A stretch of DNA of 64,000 nt from Rhexocercosporidium sp. MPI-PUGE-AT-0058 (lineage: Eukaryota > Ascomycota > Leotiomycetes > Helotiales), in the NCBI GenBank assembly GCA_020746875.1, contig JAGTJL010000004.1, forward strand, positions 1,054,001 to 1,118,000, in the 5' to 3' direction. Every line of letters starts with the position of its first letter. Within the stretch, counting starts at the first letter, position 1. Position numbers and translations under genes: made by a program. The notes under the pieces are model-generated. The model was not told the origin of the DNA and searched no databases. It saw only the letters and a program-made list of their open reading frames with translations. Below, in pieces: positions 1 to 13,097 of this stretch.

Positions 1-1629
1 TTATAAATTCTGCTATAGTGGTTACTGTTTGCGAGCAAGCGATGGCGACAGGTGCGCCGTTAGGCCGCCCATGATACTACTGTACCTACCTATGCTGTTA
101 CGATATGATATGATACGTGCAGTAGATAATGAATACGAATATTGTATGAGGAGAGCATATGAAAGGGTGTCTTCTGAAATGTGAGCCTTTCTGCATGAAG
201 ACGGTCGAGATGCCAGAGTAAAGTGCAGCGTGAGTTCATAATTGGCAAGCATCACGAGTACGGACTTGTTGCGTGAACGGATTGTCGGATGAAGGAGGTT
301 TGGCTACTAATCAGAGAGCTGCTGGCTGTTGGACTCCTGCTGATTTAGAATGGAATGAGGGTGCCGAGCAGACACCTTGTTCATCCAACTCAACTATCTA
401 CCAAGATTAGTCTACTTTCTCAGATTGTATATGTCCATCGTAAAGAGAGTTGAAATCATGAGTGAATAGCACCTTGTACAGTTACTACGGTACGACAGTG
501 ACAGTAGATATAGTCTTCAAGACGACATGTCTAGTCAGCAAGCCACTTCTGCCTCCTTGCATTGAGTTTCCAGGTTGCGTACCAAGAAGCTTTAGTATAT
601 TCTCAGGAGAATAGATTTTTGAGATTTTGAAGAGGTAATGTATGTTTGTATATCTGGAAGGGATGATTGGGTATGGAAAGGGGGAGAGGCAATGCGAACA
701 AACTAGTACAGACAGGATCGAAGGAAGTAGTCGAATACCACTAGGCATCAGGCTTCACATCGCATCACATCAAAGCACATCAATCTTGAAAAGAAGCCAA
801 ATGTATTCGCTGACTTGTTTCTTATCCATTCTTTCTCAGCCGAATATAAAACCCCTCTCTCGCCATCGCTGACGAAGAAGGCCCCTTATTTCCTCACCAA
901 AAATCTAATCTAACCATCCTTCACGACCAACCAAGGAGGCAGTCCGGTAAAATACACATGTGCCACCCTGTCTAAAAAGAGAAAAGAAAAAACGCCAGAA
1001 GCGTGTGTCCCATCTACCGCTATCACAAAAGAAAAAGAGATAGAGCTGGTCTTCAGTTGAGTTCAAGTCCATACCAAACAATAAGAGAAGAAAAAGAACA
1101 GGGGAAAAGAACACCGGGCACTTTTTGCCTAATACCAGCCCATCCGATATCCGTGCAATTTTTTGATAAACCCCACAAACACGCCGAGAGAAATGATGAA
1201 GCGCAGAAAGGATTTTATATTACAAAGGGGTTTCCGCGCTCAATGATAGACGGCTGGGGGGTATCAGAAGACTCAGGCTGCAAAATTAACTAAACACCTA
1301 ACAAATGCAAAAAGGAAAAGTGAGACAATTGACAAAGTTTGAGGGGATAAGGGAATCTGTGGTGGGTGCGGGGTTTACCGCCGTCTTCGTTCGTCATTCT
1401 TCTCCTCGAGCCCACTACGCTTTCCTCTCCTCGACTAGAGACATATTGCAAGTATTCAATGCTTGTCTCCTATGAATATATCTTTCGGGATGTTACCCAA
1501 AACTTCAATGAAGCATGTTGGAGTGGATTAATACTTGGTCTGATCGTTCATCGTCCTCGGGTCGGCTTCTCTCCTTCGACTCGCGTTGCAAACTATATTG
1601 CCTCGAATTCAACCAAACGAAGTCAGCAT
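1..1629. other. no supportable gene; 3' flank of the SOK1-like gene
   Basis: No reading frame here has protein-like composition, and no exon chain with matching splice signals was found. The part next to 1630 is probably the 3' UTR of the minus-strand gene. Plus-strand frames near 1366-1947 are antisense to that gene's last exon and were not called. Confidence 0.5.
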
Positions 1630-3789
1630 TCAAGGCATGCTCTTGGCTCGTTCAGAATTAGGCACGTGCTCTTCCTCTGCATCGGGGTCAACGAGATAGG
1701 CCAATGGTGCCCAAACTCTCCAATGCAAGATTCCAATGTGAGCCATCCTAGTAGCCATCTCCGAGATTTCCTCCCTGAAGCCGTTGCCTTGGGCGACTGC
1801 ATTCGCGGAAACGATCCTGGGAGCTGTGGCAGCCTCGAACATTTGAAGGCTCGACAATGGGGTATACGTTTCGACAAGCTTGGTCAGATCGGCGTAGAGG
1901 TGGGTCAGGACGTGTTCTTCTGCATCCTGATAAAGCTTAGACCTTGAGTTGGACAGGTGGGTAGCTAGATGGCTTTCGAACTGTGGGAGACCGATGAGCG
2001 ACGACGTTGTTTGGCGGAGAATTTGGAGGGCGAGGTCAGGTGCGAGGATATCCCATTTCTTAGACGATGTTGAAGAGGACAGAATAGCTAGAAGAGAGGT
2101 TCGAAGTTGAGAAGCAGAAGCTGAATCTGAGGACATAGGCGTAAGATAGAGTGGTGTAGGTGGAAGTGTATCGGGCGTCGAAGCAGTTGACGAGGGCGAT
2201 GAACGTGGGCTAGATACCGATGAGTTGGCATAGCTCTCATCGACTCTTGTCATCCACGAATGCCTTGCCAAAGGATGACGCATGGAATGGTCGTGATCTG
2301 GACGACTGGATCTGGTCATATTAAAGTCGTGTAGAGATGGGATTGTCGGGGATGAGTACGCGATGTCATCCGCTGGGGAGGCTGGTCGATCGCAAGGCGA
2401 TGATACGAAAGAGGTCGTTGGAGTATCATCCCGATGCGGTTTGCTTTGGGCGTCCAGATTGCGGTAGAGCTGCATACAGATCTCAAGGTTTACCATATCC
2501 AGCATATCTGCGCGCAGTTTGATCAACCGCTCCTCATCAAAGAGGAAGGTATGTGGAAACAGCTCGGACTTGGAAGGCCGCGTGAGTTGAACCATTGCTT
2601 TCATAAAGTCCCAAGTCTGGGACTGTATTGCAGTGCTGCCTGATCCTGCTTCTGGCAAGCTGCTTGCTTGTCGGAACCAGGCATGGGCACCACCAATGTC
2701 AACTCGGCCTAGCGCTATTTTCTTCATGAAGAACTTTTGTTCGAAGTGGACTGTGTCATCAATCAAGAGCGGTCTTAAACACCGAATTTGATGATTCGCC
2801 ACATCCTAGAGAATAGTTAGTACACGGATGAGAAGTCAACAGGCTTCCCAAGAACTTACCAGCTTCATAGCCTCAAGAACACCTAGCAAGTTTTTCATGC
2901 CTGCTACCAGCATAGTAACATCACCAGTCTCGTTGCCTTTACTCAGTTGCGTAACCATATCATCAACCCAATTGTCTCTCATCGGTGCGCAGTGGCATTT
3001 GAGCAGTTGAGATAGCCATAGCGCCAGCTTGACTAAGTCAGCTACTCCCATTCGGAATTGCTGCATAAGGAGATCAACATTGAACGTTTCCTCGACGGAA
3101 GCCTTGTCTCTCTGAGGTACTAAAGTCTCCAGGATGCCTCGAATAGCATTTAGGGTTGCGGGTAAGCACCATTCCGAATCTCCAAGCTCTCTTTCAAATT
3201 GATCCCGGTTTGTAATGAAATCTTGCAGTTGTCCTCGCATCGTATCCCAGAAGTAATTAGCCTTTTCCGTTTTCCTTCTTCCCTTGTCGCCATCAAGATT
3301 AGGTCGGAAGTGTAGCTCGGGGTCGAAATTTATGTCGTGCCGTAGTTTTGGGTTGTTTACGATTTTGGTAACATCCAACTCGCTCAGCGTTCCTTTCGTC
3401 ACAGGTGGTTCTATCGAAATGGGCTGTGGCTTAGCTGCATCTCTTGTTTGTCTTTCCACTGACTTCGAGGCGAGTTCTGTGTGACTTGATCTCAAGTTCC
3501 TGTCTGCTTGGCTTGGAGCGTAGTTTGGGTGACTTGGTCTCGAGGTCTTTCCTGCTAGGCTTGCATTGTAACTGGGTCGATTTCTCGGCGATGGACTCCC
3601 TCCAGAATTGTTCCCTTGTGCAATGTCATAACCCTCGTCGACGACATGTATCTCCAGTGCGCCTTGGGATCTCGTTTCTTGTGGTTGCTGGGAAGCCATT
3701 GATCCGTCATTGCTGGAAGAGGTATTTGCATGGTCGTTCGCAGCTGCAACACTGTTCGTCCGGCCCCTTTTGCTCGAGTCTGACTCCAT
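1630..3789 (-). CDS. SOK1: SOK1-like protein, Tcp11 (T-complex 11) family
   Basis: Two exons, 3789-2860 and 2805-1630, encode 701 aa. The 54-nt intron (2806-2859) has a GTAAGT donor, a TACTAAC branch point and a CTAG acceptor, and joins in phase 0. The N-terminal ~100 residues are disordered and rich in Ser and Asn. The family core follows: a motif around residues 145-165 (VTKIVNNPKLRHDINFDPEL) typical of fungal Sok1/Tcp11 proteins, then a largely helical region crossing the intron. Residues ~480-560 form a Ser/Pro-rich linker before a final helical part. In yeast, SOK1 is a high-copy suppressor of loss of cAMP-dependent protein kinase; the biochemical role is unclear. The ATG at 3789 is the first in frame ahead of the conserved part. 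The family call is firm; the symbol is by homology only. Confidence 0.85.
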
Positions 3790-5000
3790 TATTATTATCT
3801 TCTATCCCAGTCCAGCTGCGGAACCCTTCTTGCGCCAAATTTGTTATCGAGGGGTGCTCGGGTATGTTTTGGGATAGTAGCCAAAACCGGATCTTGCTCG
3901 CGTTCGATACCTCCGCAAAAATGGGTGATTCTGCCGGCCATTGATATCAGCATAGGTCTCGAAAGCAAACAAAAGATGCCTGGGGTTGTGCGAAGATCCA
4001 ATGGTCCTCGTGGGGTAAAGAGATGCGGCTAGCCACAGACCGTGTACCACAGCATCCTTCGAGCTACGAGTAGATGTCTCGAGGCAGCACGGATAGGTGC
4101 CAGTGGTGGAAGGCAGCTGGAGTGTTTGTGTTTCTGTAAGTCGGCAGGCGACGTACCTTTGCGTCTCGCGATAGGATCTCTATCCAAAACCCGAACTTTT
4201 GTCTACGTTCTACAACCAATTCCCCCGAGCGAGTACAGAAAGGACAGGAAAGGGTCGAATAGGTCGTCGCCCACGAAAGTCGGATGTAAAGGCTAGAAAG
4301 TGACAACAAAGAGCCCACCCAGAAGTCTGAAATGAAGGAGAAAGTGACGAAAACAGGATTAAAGAGAAGAGAAAAGAGGGAGTGTGTATGGCGAGGTTGA
4401 GGCAGGAGGTATGTACAAATGGTCGAGCGCGGGAGTGAGTGCAAAACGGGGCCTTTGAGTGAGACGGACGAGGAATGCCCTGCCCTGGGGACGGAAAAGA
4501 CGAGAAGGAACAAGGGGGTTCGCCCTGACCACCCAATACGTCGGTTTGATATGGTGGATATGACCAGTATGATCCCTCTACGTGAGATTGAGCAACATGC
4601 GACGTGGAAGGTAAGGTAAGGAAGGGCTGGGTTACTGATGCTGCTGTTGCTGCTGACTTGGTGGCGCGGTGATGTAGGTAATGTAAGGAGGGTCAGAATA
4701 TAAACAAATATATCTGAATATGGGTATGTATAACGAAGTAAGGTAAAAAGTATTGTTGTAGATGAGACATGTAACGAATGCTGCCACAACTATACAAGCA
4801 GGCAGTAGAAGGTGTACTAAAATGTTTGGAAAGGGGGGGGAGGGGGTTATCGAATCTAAGTAGCTTTGCGAGGCAGAGGCAAGCAGGGCGATGTTTAAAA
4901 TGATGCTCTTTTTTGGAATCCCCAGTCACAGGGGACTAGGTAAAAGCAAATTTCCTCTACGATAGACACCATAGAATAGCCACCGCCATTAGCTTAGGTT
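3790..5000 (-). promoter_or_regulatory. probable long leader/promoter of the SOK1-like gene
   Basis: The minus strand upstream of 3789 is pyrimidine-rich and holds several short overlapping open frames, the longest about 240 codons at 4064-4789, without conserved-looking protein. This fits a long 5' UTR with upstream ORFs. An oligo-G run interrupted by one A sits at about 4838-4852. No TATA box was assigned. Confidence 0.35.
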
Positions 5001-8000
5001 ATTATTTTCTTTCGCCCCCCCTCGTATGCACCAGAATGGACGTGACGTGGCTTCTATTGCCTCTACCTCGTAGTTCCAGCGGCATCTAAGTCTTTTGCCA
5101 CCAGCTGATGGTAAAGCGCAAGTCAACAAAAGCCATTACATTCCATTACCAGTAAATGAATGGGCCTTGGTAAAAGAAATATTTGCCTTTGCCCATACAC
5201 ATTATCATGCCCGCTGCGCCCGCCTTGCAGGCGCAATGGCGTAATTCTTCCATCATCTTGAATATATCTCTATTTCTTCTACACTAGAATAGAAGACCAC
5301 TGATATAGCTACTTAGTACTATCCACGCCATTTTTTCTTCTTCTTTTCCTTCCTTCCCGGAATCCCTCGCCCGTTCTGAATCCTCCACGTTTCGTGACAG
5401 ACAGACTGTACGAACACTTACTCCTTACACCGCACCTCAGTCCTTCCTCACCGCATCATGAGCTCGCAACGCAACGCAGTCCCTCCAGCGCACACACCTG
5501 AGTGCATGAGACAGACTCATTATTCATGCCATCGGGAGGGCCGGCAGCAGTGCAGCACACGCTGACTTGACCTGACTTGTGCAGTGCAGCAACATTGAGG
5601 CCTGTGAGCAGCCCACGACGAGATGAGGCCAAGCTTGAGAAAAAGTCAAGTCAGCATTCAGCGGTCAACGTTGACTTCGTGAGTCGAGAGGATCCTCCCT
5701 GTTGCTTGAAGATAGGGTTAGGGATGGGGCATATGCAGACACTCGACTCGCGACACAACGTCGCCGACTATCTATGCGGAGGGAGTGGCCAAGCCAAGGA
5801 AGTCCGGTCCAGGCAATGCAAGTCAAGTCAAGTCAAGTGTGTATGTGTGTGTCTGTAGTGGCGCTGGCGCTGGTGAAGTCTGACTATCCGTCCGTCCATT
5901 CCCGTCCCCATCCCATCCCAGCTGGAAAGTCAAGGCAACGGAATAGAAGACCTGCATTGATAGAGTGCGTCCGGTGCATCCATCCATCCATCCATCGAGC
6001 CAGCCAGCCAGCCTCATCGCAAGGTACCGAGCAACTGCATCCCGTCCGTCTCCTTGCACACAATCCAACACATTCTGGCTGAAAGGTTTGCCGCTTCCAT
6101 TTATACGGTCCACGGTCCAGTAAAATAGACGAGGCGTCCAGTCTTGAGCTGCAGTGCTGAACTACTGCACGTCTTGAGACTCTCAACCGATGCAGCCGCA
6201 TCTATCAACCCCAGGGATCAACACTTATATATCTTCAACCTCGCAAGTCTTTCAACGCTTTTGATGACCTCAAGGCCATTCATTCTCACGCCTCACAGCA
6301 TCGATCGTCCACGTTGATCCTCAACCCACTTCACCTCACCTCACCTCCCACAAGACACCGCTTTGGCTCACGTCTGCATAACTTCGTAACGGGAAAATGC
6401 ATCCACACGTTGACTTCTGCACGATTCCTTGGAATGGGAATGCAGCTTTACGAGACTCGATTCACGACCTCTGGACACCGGCACTACGCTGACCGGGCGT
6501 ACTTCCAAATCACAGTCCGTCAAGTGTTTCTTGTTTGAGATTACATCCGCGCCCTTTGGACGAGCTCGGCGAGTTTTGGCTTTGGGGGTTAGAGATAGCC
6601 AGCCTCTAGACGTGGGGTTCAAGCCCCTCGTGATGCCATGAGAAACCTCGAATTCCCATTGCTCCCGCCTATTGACCACATTACAAATGTAAGGTAACTC
6701 CGTACGCCGTCGTGACTTTGGCAGGTAGGACAAACAAATCTCGATTTACACCTGGGAAAATCTGAGTACCATCGGCTCTCTCCTGTCTCACCTCAACAAT
6801 CATCAAACAACCCCTCGCATCTCACGGGCTTAAATAACTGGTTGGCAATTCTTTTTTCCATCCGCCGAAAGGGTCGGTAGCATTAAGGCGTACGTTCTCG
6901 CCCGGTTTGTTAAGTGTATATCGATTATCTTGGGTTTCCGGCTGGGGAAGAGGCCGCAAACGGACTTTCCAAATGCCAGAGGGCGCCGCCAGAGCTTCAG
7001 GCTATTGGCTATCTACATGCACCTCAAAATTGAACTGGCTGCCCTCCTCTACCCATATCCAGGTTTCGGAAATTGGCAGCTCAAGCCTTTGATTGCTCCA
7101 TTTGTGGGCTCATGTAACACAATTGGTCCCAACATACGCCGACTCACGGAAAGTGAGGCGAACGAGATTTGCCTGCGCTTCGGGACGGGCCACGTGATAC
7201 CAGAACGTGGCTACCTGCATTTAGACCTGAGGTACATGTACAGTACAGCAAGGTCTGAGAGACAACTCACTCCAAGCCATCGTGCAGATCGTTAGATTCG
7301 AGTTAGATTCGAGTTAGATCCAGCCTTGTTCAGGAAACAAAAATTGGAGCATTGGGTCCCAAAGCCCCGGGTATGTACCCAGAAACCGTTAGAAGCGAGC
7401 TTTGTCCACTTTTCTCGCTTCACAGGGGCTGTCTCCATCTCGAAACATGAGAGGATTTGCATTTCATCAGCAAAGCAAAATCATGGCGATACCTCGCGTT
7501 GAATTGAAATACTCTTTTTGACATATTTCTCATTGACTTCCATACAGTATTCTTTTCTTCGAATCTTCCCGCATTTTAGGGTTTGATCAAAACACTTTGT
7601 GACGACAACGTGGACCCTCGAAGCGACAGCTTGTAACGAGGCGAGGGGATCAACAGTGCTGCTTCCTTGGCTGTCTGTTCGTCGCATCGAAAAATAATGC
7701 ATGGTAACCTTCAGCAAACTTTTGAGCCCTCGTCTTATTTCCTCCCCTTTTATTTCAGGGCTTGCGATGGCCCAAGAATCATCCTTGGTGAGGAGGTCAG
7801 CAGCACAATTTGCAGTCTTTGGACGAAACCTCACCGCCTCGTTTTGGAAGCTTTTGTTGTTCATTTTGTCTTTGGCTCATGCGAGGGTTTCTCATTCGTC
7901 CGATGATTTGAGGAATCGCACTCTCCCTGGGTCCCAATGTTCTTCGCCGGAGAAGATGAGCCCCAATCGAGTCTTGTAAATCAACGTTATGACAATTCGA

Positions 8001-10329
8001 TTCGTTGGAAAAACCCTAAAGCCGACCCACCAAACAACATTGGGACTGGGGGGAGTACTGTAGGATGCGACTCGTCTTTTTCATACTCGCCCTTCTTCAA
8101 CTTGGCTGGTGGGGCGAGCCACGTCTCTAAATCGAAGTCCATCCTTTACCCATCTCGCACTTTTTGCAAGGTGTTCGTCCAACAGCCTCACCTTCTACAG
8201 TAGGCGAGCGAGCAAGTTACAAACACACACGATCGTCACCCGAGACTAGGTTGGCTAAGTCTAGTAATGCTCAAAGCTTCTCACACTAATTATTCCCGAC
8301 AAAACCCCCGACGAAGCTTAGACAGACTTCTGCTAAATACTTAATTCAATGAGTGCTGGCAGTTAACCTCAATATACTTCCTCATCTAAACATATTTCTC
8401 GTATCACTAACATAAAAAGTATCGATCTGCTGTTAACTCTCTCATTTTCAGCATCTTCAATGCCATTTCGCCCGAGCAAAGTATCAAGAGTGGAAGAATG
8501 GGAAGGCATTGCTTCTTGCAGAAAGCAAAATCCTTGGAGACCACCCCACGAACTCCGAAGAAGGCCAAGTCTCGAGCGAGACCGCCTTATATTTCGATTT
8601 CTTTTGCATGTCACCCAATGGAGCGTCGAAAGCCTCCAGAATTCCCTCGAAAGTTTGGGCATCACGAGGCTTTCACTGAGAGCATGCCGAGTAGATAAAC
8701 GTCTTTCGATGCAGGTTGCGTGGTTGTCACACCATATTCATCACTCGCCACAATTGAGCTGTCCAACCCCTTCGTAGTATGTTGGCACCAGAAGGTCATA
8801 CAGCAGAAACAATGCGTGGAAGTAGTCTCCTAATTGTAAGATAGATGACAATCATATGCTGCATTTCGTGGGCGGAGACCTTGGGTGATGTTCTTGTTTT
8901 GCAACCCCTCTCCAACATCGCTTACTTGCTGCACCATTGTTCTGTCGCTTCAGTCACAAGCTATCGATTATCAATTTCACCATATCCCAGCATGGAAGAC
9001 TTCTTTTAAAATAGCTCATTCCACGCATGCTTATACCAGTCAGGAGGCTTGTCAAAATTCGACATTGTGTTTTCACGAACCTTCTCCATTAGCAAGGAGA
9101 TGACGACAGCTAATAGGTGCTCCCACTCCCACCTTTGTACGCTTCACGTTCTACTGCCGTTACTAAGTAGACGAAATTGGGTCCCACCCCCAAAGGATTT
9201 TCCTGACGAACTAGTAAACCTCCTTTCCTCTGGTAGTTGATAGAGTCATCCCTACTCATCTGGACAACAGGAACACGTTGCAACGTTCAATTACGTGGAA
9301 GCTTACAACCTTGCATAGAGTATTCTTCGCCGACCTTGTGCAAAATGCACCCTGCGGCTCTTCAGCTAATTTCCTAGAAGAGCAAGAAAGTCAGGATGTA
9401 CGAATCCTTTCCGCGCTAGGTAGTCTTTACGGAAGGCTTCACTGCATTTTACAATTTCTATCCCATTCCGATCCTTGAGCTCACTCAAGTCGGATTTGCC
9501 GGTTGATCCAAAGTGCACACAGCCTCGTGCTCTTAATAATTTTCCGCTTGCCTTTCACTCCCCCAAACCGTCTGGCGTAGAATTCCACCATGGTTTCCTA
9601 AGATGCAAGTACGTTTCCTCACCGAGTACAGCACGAGATCAATTGCACAATCCCCCAGCTACTGCACGCAAGCCGGGATCTTAACTGCCTCAAAAGCAAA
9701 ACCATTGATGAGGCAGTGAGAGATAGAAATCCCTCACAATTTCGACTTCACGTCAGATCACATTCCACGTAGTTGGCAAGAGTAGAACAACAGTGCCAAA
9801 GCACATCTATTCGGACTATTCCCAATTCATATATATAACTCAATCTAGGTCCCCGATGCTCTCTGTGGTATATACCGTATATGCCTACCCCCAAAACGCA
9901 AACACAAACAACAAATCCAATCTCAAAACTCCCCCCTCGTTTTCGTGATATGTAGAACCCGAGGAACCACAACAGCAGTCTCCAAAAACCGAAAAATGCC
10001 TCAACCCCCATCCTCATGCAAGGCTGCGGAAATGAAGGGGTGGTGGCGTCAAAATATGCACTTACGCATCCATGGGAGGCCGCGGAGGGAAATCCCTCAA
10101 TGTAGGAGGCGATGAAGGGACTTTCAGCCACATGCCCTGCTTCTACTACGATTTTCTAGCTTGGGTAGATGAACGATCATGATCAATCTGATTTCTCCCT
10201 CATGGACAATGGAAAGAAAACTCCCAAGGACAGTCTGATATCCTAAGTAGGAATACGCACAGGACTGAAATGTCCCGTCTGATTCCTCGTCTGCAATGTT
10301 TGGGTTTTTTGACCCTTGCTGGGAGCGAA
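5001..10329. other. gene-poor stretch with simple repeats
   Basis: No exon chain could be supported on either strand; the longest frames are about 125 codons and lack recognisable motifs. Simple repeats occur: AGTCA units near 5818-5837, CATC followed by CAGC units at 5977-6013, and three TTAGATTCGAG-like units near 7292-7318. The part next to 10330 is probably the 3' UTR of the transporter gene. A non-coding RNA or a gene with short exons cannot be excluded. Confidence 0.45.
5977..6013. repeat. tetranucleotide repeat CATC then CAGC
   Basis: About five CATC units run directly into three CAGC units. It is an ordinary microsatellite and no gene was supported around it. Confidence 0.8.
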
Positions 10330-11999
10330 TTAACGGTGAGTTTGAGGACCAATTTCCTCGTCTCCTCCACCATTATCATCATCATCAAGCTCTCCACCCA
10401 ACATGGCCATTTCCTCCTCAGGCCCTCCTCCCTCACCCCTCCCAACCATCTCAACATCAACCCCTCCTCCCCTCTCCCCGCCCTCACCAACTCCCTTCCC
10501 CTTCCTAACAGCAACAAAAATCGCACTCCCCAGAATCAACCCACTTCCCGCAAGACTCCACACCCCGGGACTCTGCCCAAAAACAACCTTATCCAACGCC
10601 AGCGCAAAAAGCATGTTAGTATAAATCATATTCGTGGCCCTCGCACCGCTACCCCTCCCTCCAGCCGCAAGTCCCTTCGTCAAAAGATACTGCATGACGA
10701 ATCCGCAGGCGCCGAGGAAGATCAGCATGCTCCATTGGCGTAGACCGGCTGGCAGTGCGAAATGAAGGGTGCTGGAGAGGTGGAGGGGTTGGGCGAGGGA
10801 GAGTACGAGGGTGGCGATTAGGGTGCAGAATACGGAGAAGTAGTTTACGGAGAGGAGGGGGTGGGCTCGTGTGCCTATCCAGCGGATGGATGTGAATGCG
10901 CCGGCGGAACCGAGCACGCCTACCATGGCTACTATGACAGCGGAGAGGCGTTGCGAGGATGTCGGAATGGGGAAGGAGGATGGGTCGGTGGGGTCTGCGG
11001 TGGATGTCGTTGTGTTGGAGGGGATGCTGGTTGTGGTTGATGGGTCAGGGCTGGAGGATGTGAGGAATGAGGTTGGGCGTGCTATTAGGACGACGCCGAG
11101 GAGGGAGATTAGGGAGGCGTATTGAGCTGATCTGGGAAAGGGTTCGCGGAGGAAGATGTAGCAGCCATAGCTCGCGATGGAGGGAGCAAGGAAAGTAATA
11201 ACGACCGCATCTGCGACTGGTAAATATTGCAGTGAACTGAAACCGAAAGTCAGAAAAACATTTCAGAACCTGGGTTAAGAGGACTCACTAGTACATCCCA
11301 AAGATCCCAACGAAGCCCGTCAGACTCCTCGCAACGAGCAGGCCACGGATGCCTCTCTCGCCGAGTGGGAAACCAGGGACATTGCCGTACCACATCCAGG
11401 CGGTGCAGAAGATGGCTGTGATGCCCTGTCTGGCAAAGAGAATTTGGAAGGGATCCATACCCTCACCCTCGAGTTCTAATAGACGTGTAGCGACATTCAT
11501 CAGGGCACCGAATAGCTGAGAGAATGTAACGAGGAACAAGCCCTATTCGGTACTTTAGTACTGGCTCCCTTCGAAGTCTTAGGACTTGTCTCTCTAGTCC
11601 TAAGATACTCGACCATGATATTCGGATCCTAAGATATTGGGGAAAAGATAAGAGATAATTACTGACCTGATTCTGATCCCAGAAATCCCACAAAATCTCC
11701 TTCCACGTACTTGGTGCCGTCGAGTTATGCGGCGGGTAAGGCGATACACTTCGACCTCTACCCACCGAGGAGATAGTGCTCATAGAAAGCCTTCTAAAGG
11801 CATCTGGCTCCAACAACGAATTTTCAGCGCTCTTCCCCAGGTGAGGTGATAGGTAGCTTCGGTTCGTGCCGCCATTACCATTGAGAGCAAGGTCGAAATT
11901 AGATGGGATGTTCTGCAGAGACTCCAGGTAGTCCTCGTGCTCATCGTAGGTATGTGTGGAGGTCTGGTGGAGAGGAGTGTATTGTGGTGACATGATCAC
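10330..11999 (-). CDS. EamA/DMT-superfamily transporter, SLC35G-like
   Basis: Three exons, 11999-11667, 11542-11289 and 11236-10330, encode 497 aa. Introns of 124 nt (GTCAGT donor) and 52 nt (GTGAGT donor, TTTCAG acceptor) keep the frame. The first ~110 residues are a soluble, disordered cytosolic tail. Two EamA repeats follow with about ten hydrophobic segments; the junction of exons 2 and 3 recreates FGMYYSLQYLPVADAVVITF, a hallmark of fungal SLC35G-type proteins. The loop around residues 300-330 is Ser/Thr/Pro-rich. The C-terminal tail is Gly/Glu-rich and acidic with a run of Asp. These proteins are multi-spanning carriers of nucleotide sugars or small metabolites; the substrate cannot be told from sequence. 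The gene stands alone. Confidence 0.85.
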
Positions 12000-13097
12000 T
12001 GGGATTCATTGCAGAAGCCAAAGCCTGCTGCCACCTACTAGCCAATAATGATTTATGCTTATACACTTAGGCACAGTAGATAATAGTAATGTGTTCTCTG
12101 GAGAAGTAGATGTAAGATTACATGGATGAGACAATGTGAACAGTAATTTTGATAAGTCGTGAGAAGGCGAAATGTCAGCCTCGAAGATGGGGGGAACTTC
12201 AAGGTGTGAAGTGGCAGGCACACTGGGGTAAGAAAAGGTCGGCCCCAAAGTTTTCACTTAGCTAGGAATAATGGAAGCTCCCAAACCAACAAATGGATGA
12301 CAACGACTTGGAGAAAGTGGGCCTTTTACCTGTGAGGACTATTCGCGGGGAGCATGAATATGTAAGCCTCCATACTAGTGATCAATGAGAAGGCGAGAAC
12401 GTCTGCAAAAGGTCATGAACTACTTAGCCTGACGACATGACTGGAGAGCATTCTCCGATTACGCTTAATGCGGAGAAAGCAAATACAAGAATAGCATAAT
12501 GTCGTTGTTGGTGCAAGTACACCTTGACATCAATAATTGGAGAGAAAATACTAATATGGGCTTAATGAGCCAACGACTCAATGTCGCATCGAGGTTGGTT
12601 GGGTCGCAAGGATGAGGTGAGGGGTAATCGTCATTGGTGCGGAAAGCTGTAAATAGAAGCCGGAGGTTGGGTCTTGCTCCGGTCTCGCTGTATTGTGCAT
12701 GTTGCTGGGTTTATTGAAGCTGTGAGTTGTTACTGTCAGTTCTCCATAGTTGCATTCAGTTCCTGAGGCTTACATAATTTCCAGGCGAGAATTTTGGGTT
12801 CTTAACATCACTCCAATCACAAATTCCCAAGTCTCTCTCAAGATTTCCCATTGCTTGTCAAGTCCATCATCTGTATGCAACGGAGTCAATGGCATCTTGC
12901 CGGGTATTTCCCCCATAGACGCCTCCGAAATGCTGCCTAACTCTCGTAACGCCTATTGAAACAACTGTCAGGTTCTGATCTGCCATCCTATCCGACTCGA
13001 TTGAGACTGTAGGAAGCCAAACTGTAACCCAAGTAAGGAAATTCGTAAGACCGAAGAAGTCGAATCGACATCCATCATCCATCAATGCCAAAAGAAA
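12000..13097. other. intergenic, promoter side of the SLC35G-like gene
   Basis: No supportable gene. The left part should hold the promoter and leader of the minus-strand transporter. The right part is the 3' flank of TAF13. Short frames at 12750-13091 have no protein-like features. Confidence 0.45.

Noticed and set aside
1366..1947. 193-codon plus-strand frame
   Set aside because: Antisense to the last exon of the SOK1-like gene; no protein-like composition of its own.
4064..4789. 241-codon minus-strand frame upstream of the SOK1-like gene
   Set aside because: Leu/Ser/Thr-rich because the strand is pyrimidine-rich; no domain. Better explained as a leader or promoter.
6590..6660. GGGGTTCAAGCCCC motif resembling a tRNA T-arm
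   Set aside because: The flanking acceptor, D and anticodon arms cannot be paired; probably a chance palindrome.
7481..7864. 127-codon minus-strand frame with ATG
   Set aside because: No domain, splice partner or neighbour context; length is within chance expectation for a gene-free stretch.
9748..10131. Hydrophobic minus-strand frame downstream of the EamA transporter
   Set aside because: It lacks an ATG at its 5' end and lies in the probable 3' UTR.
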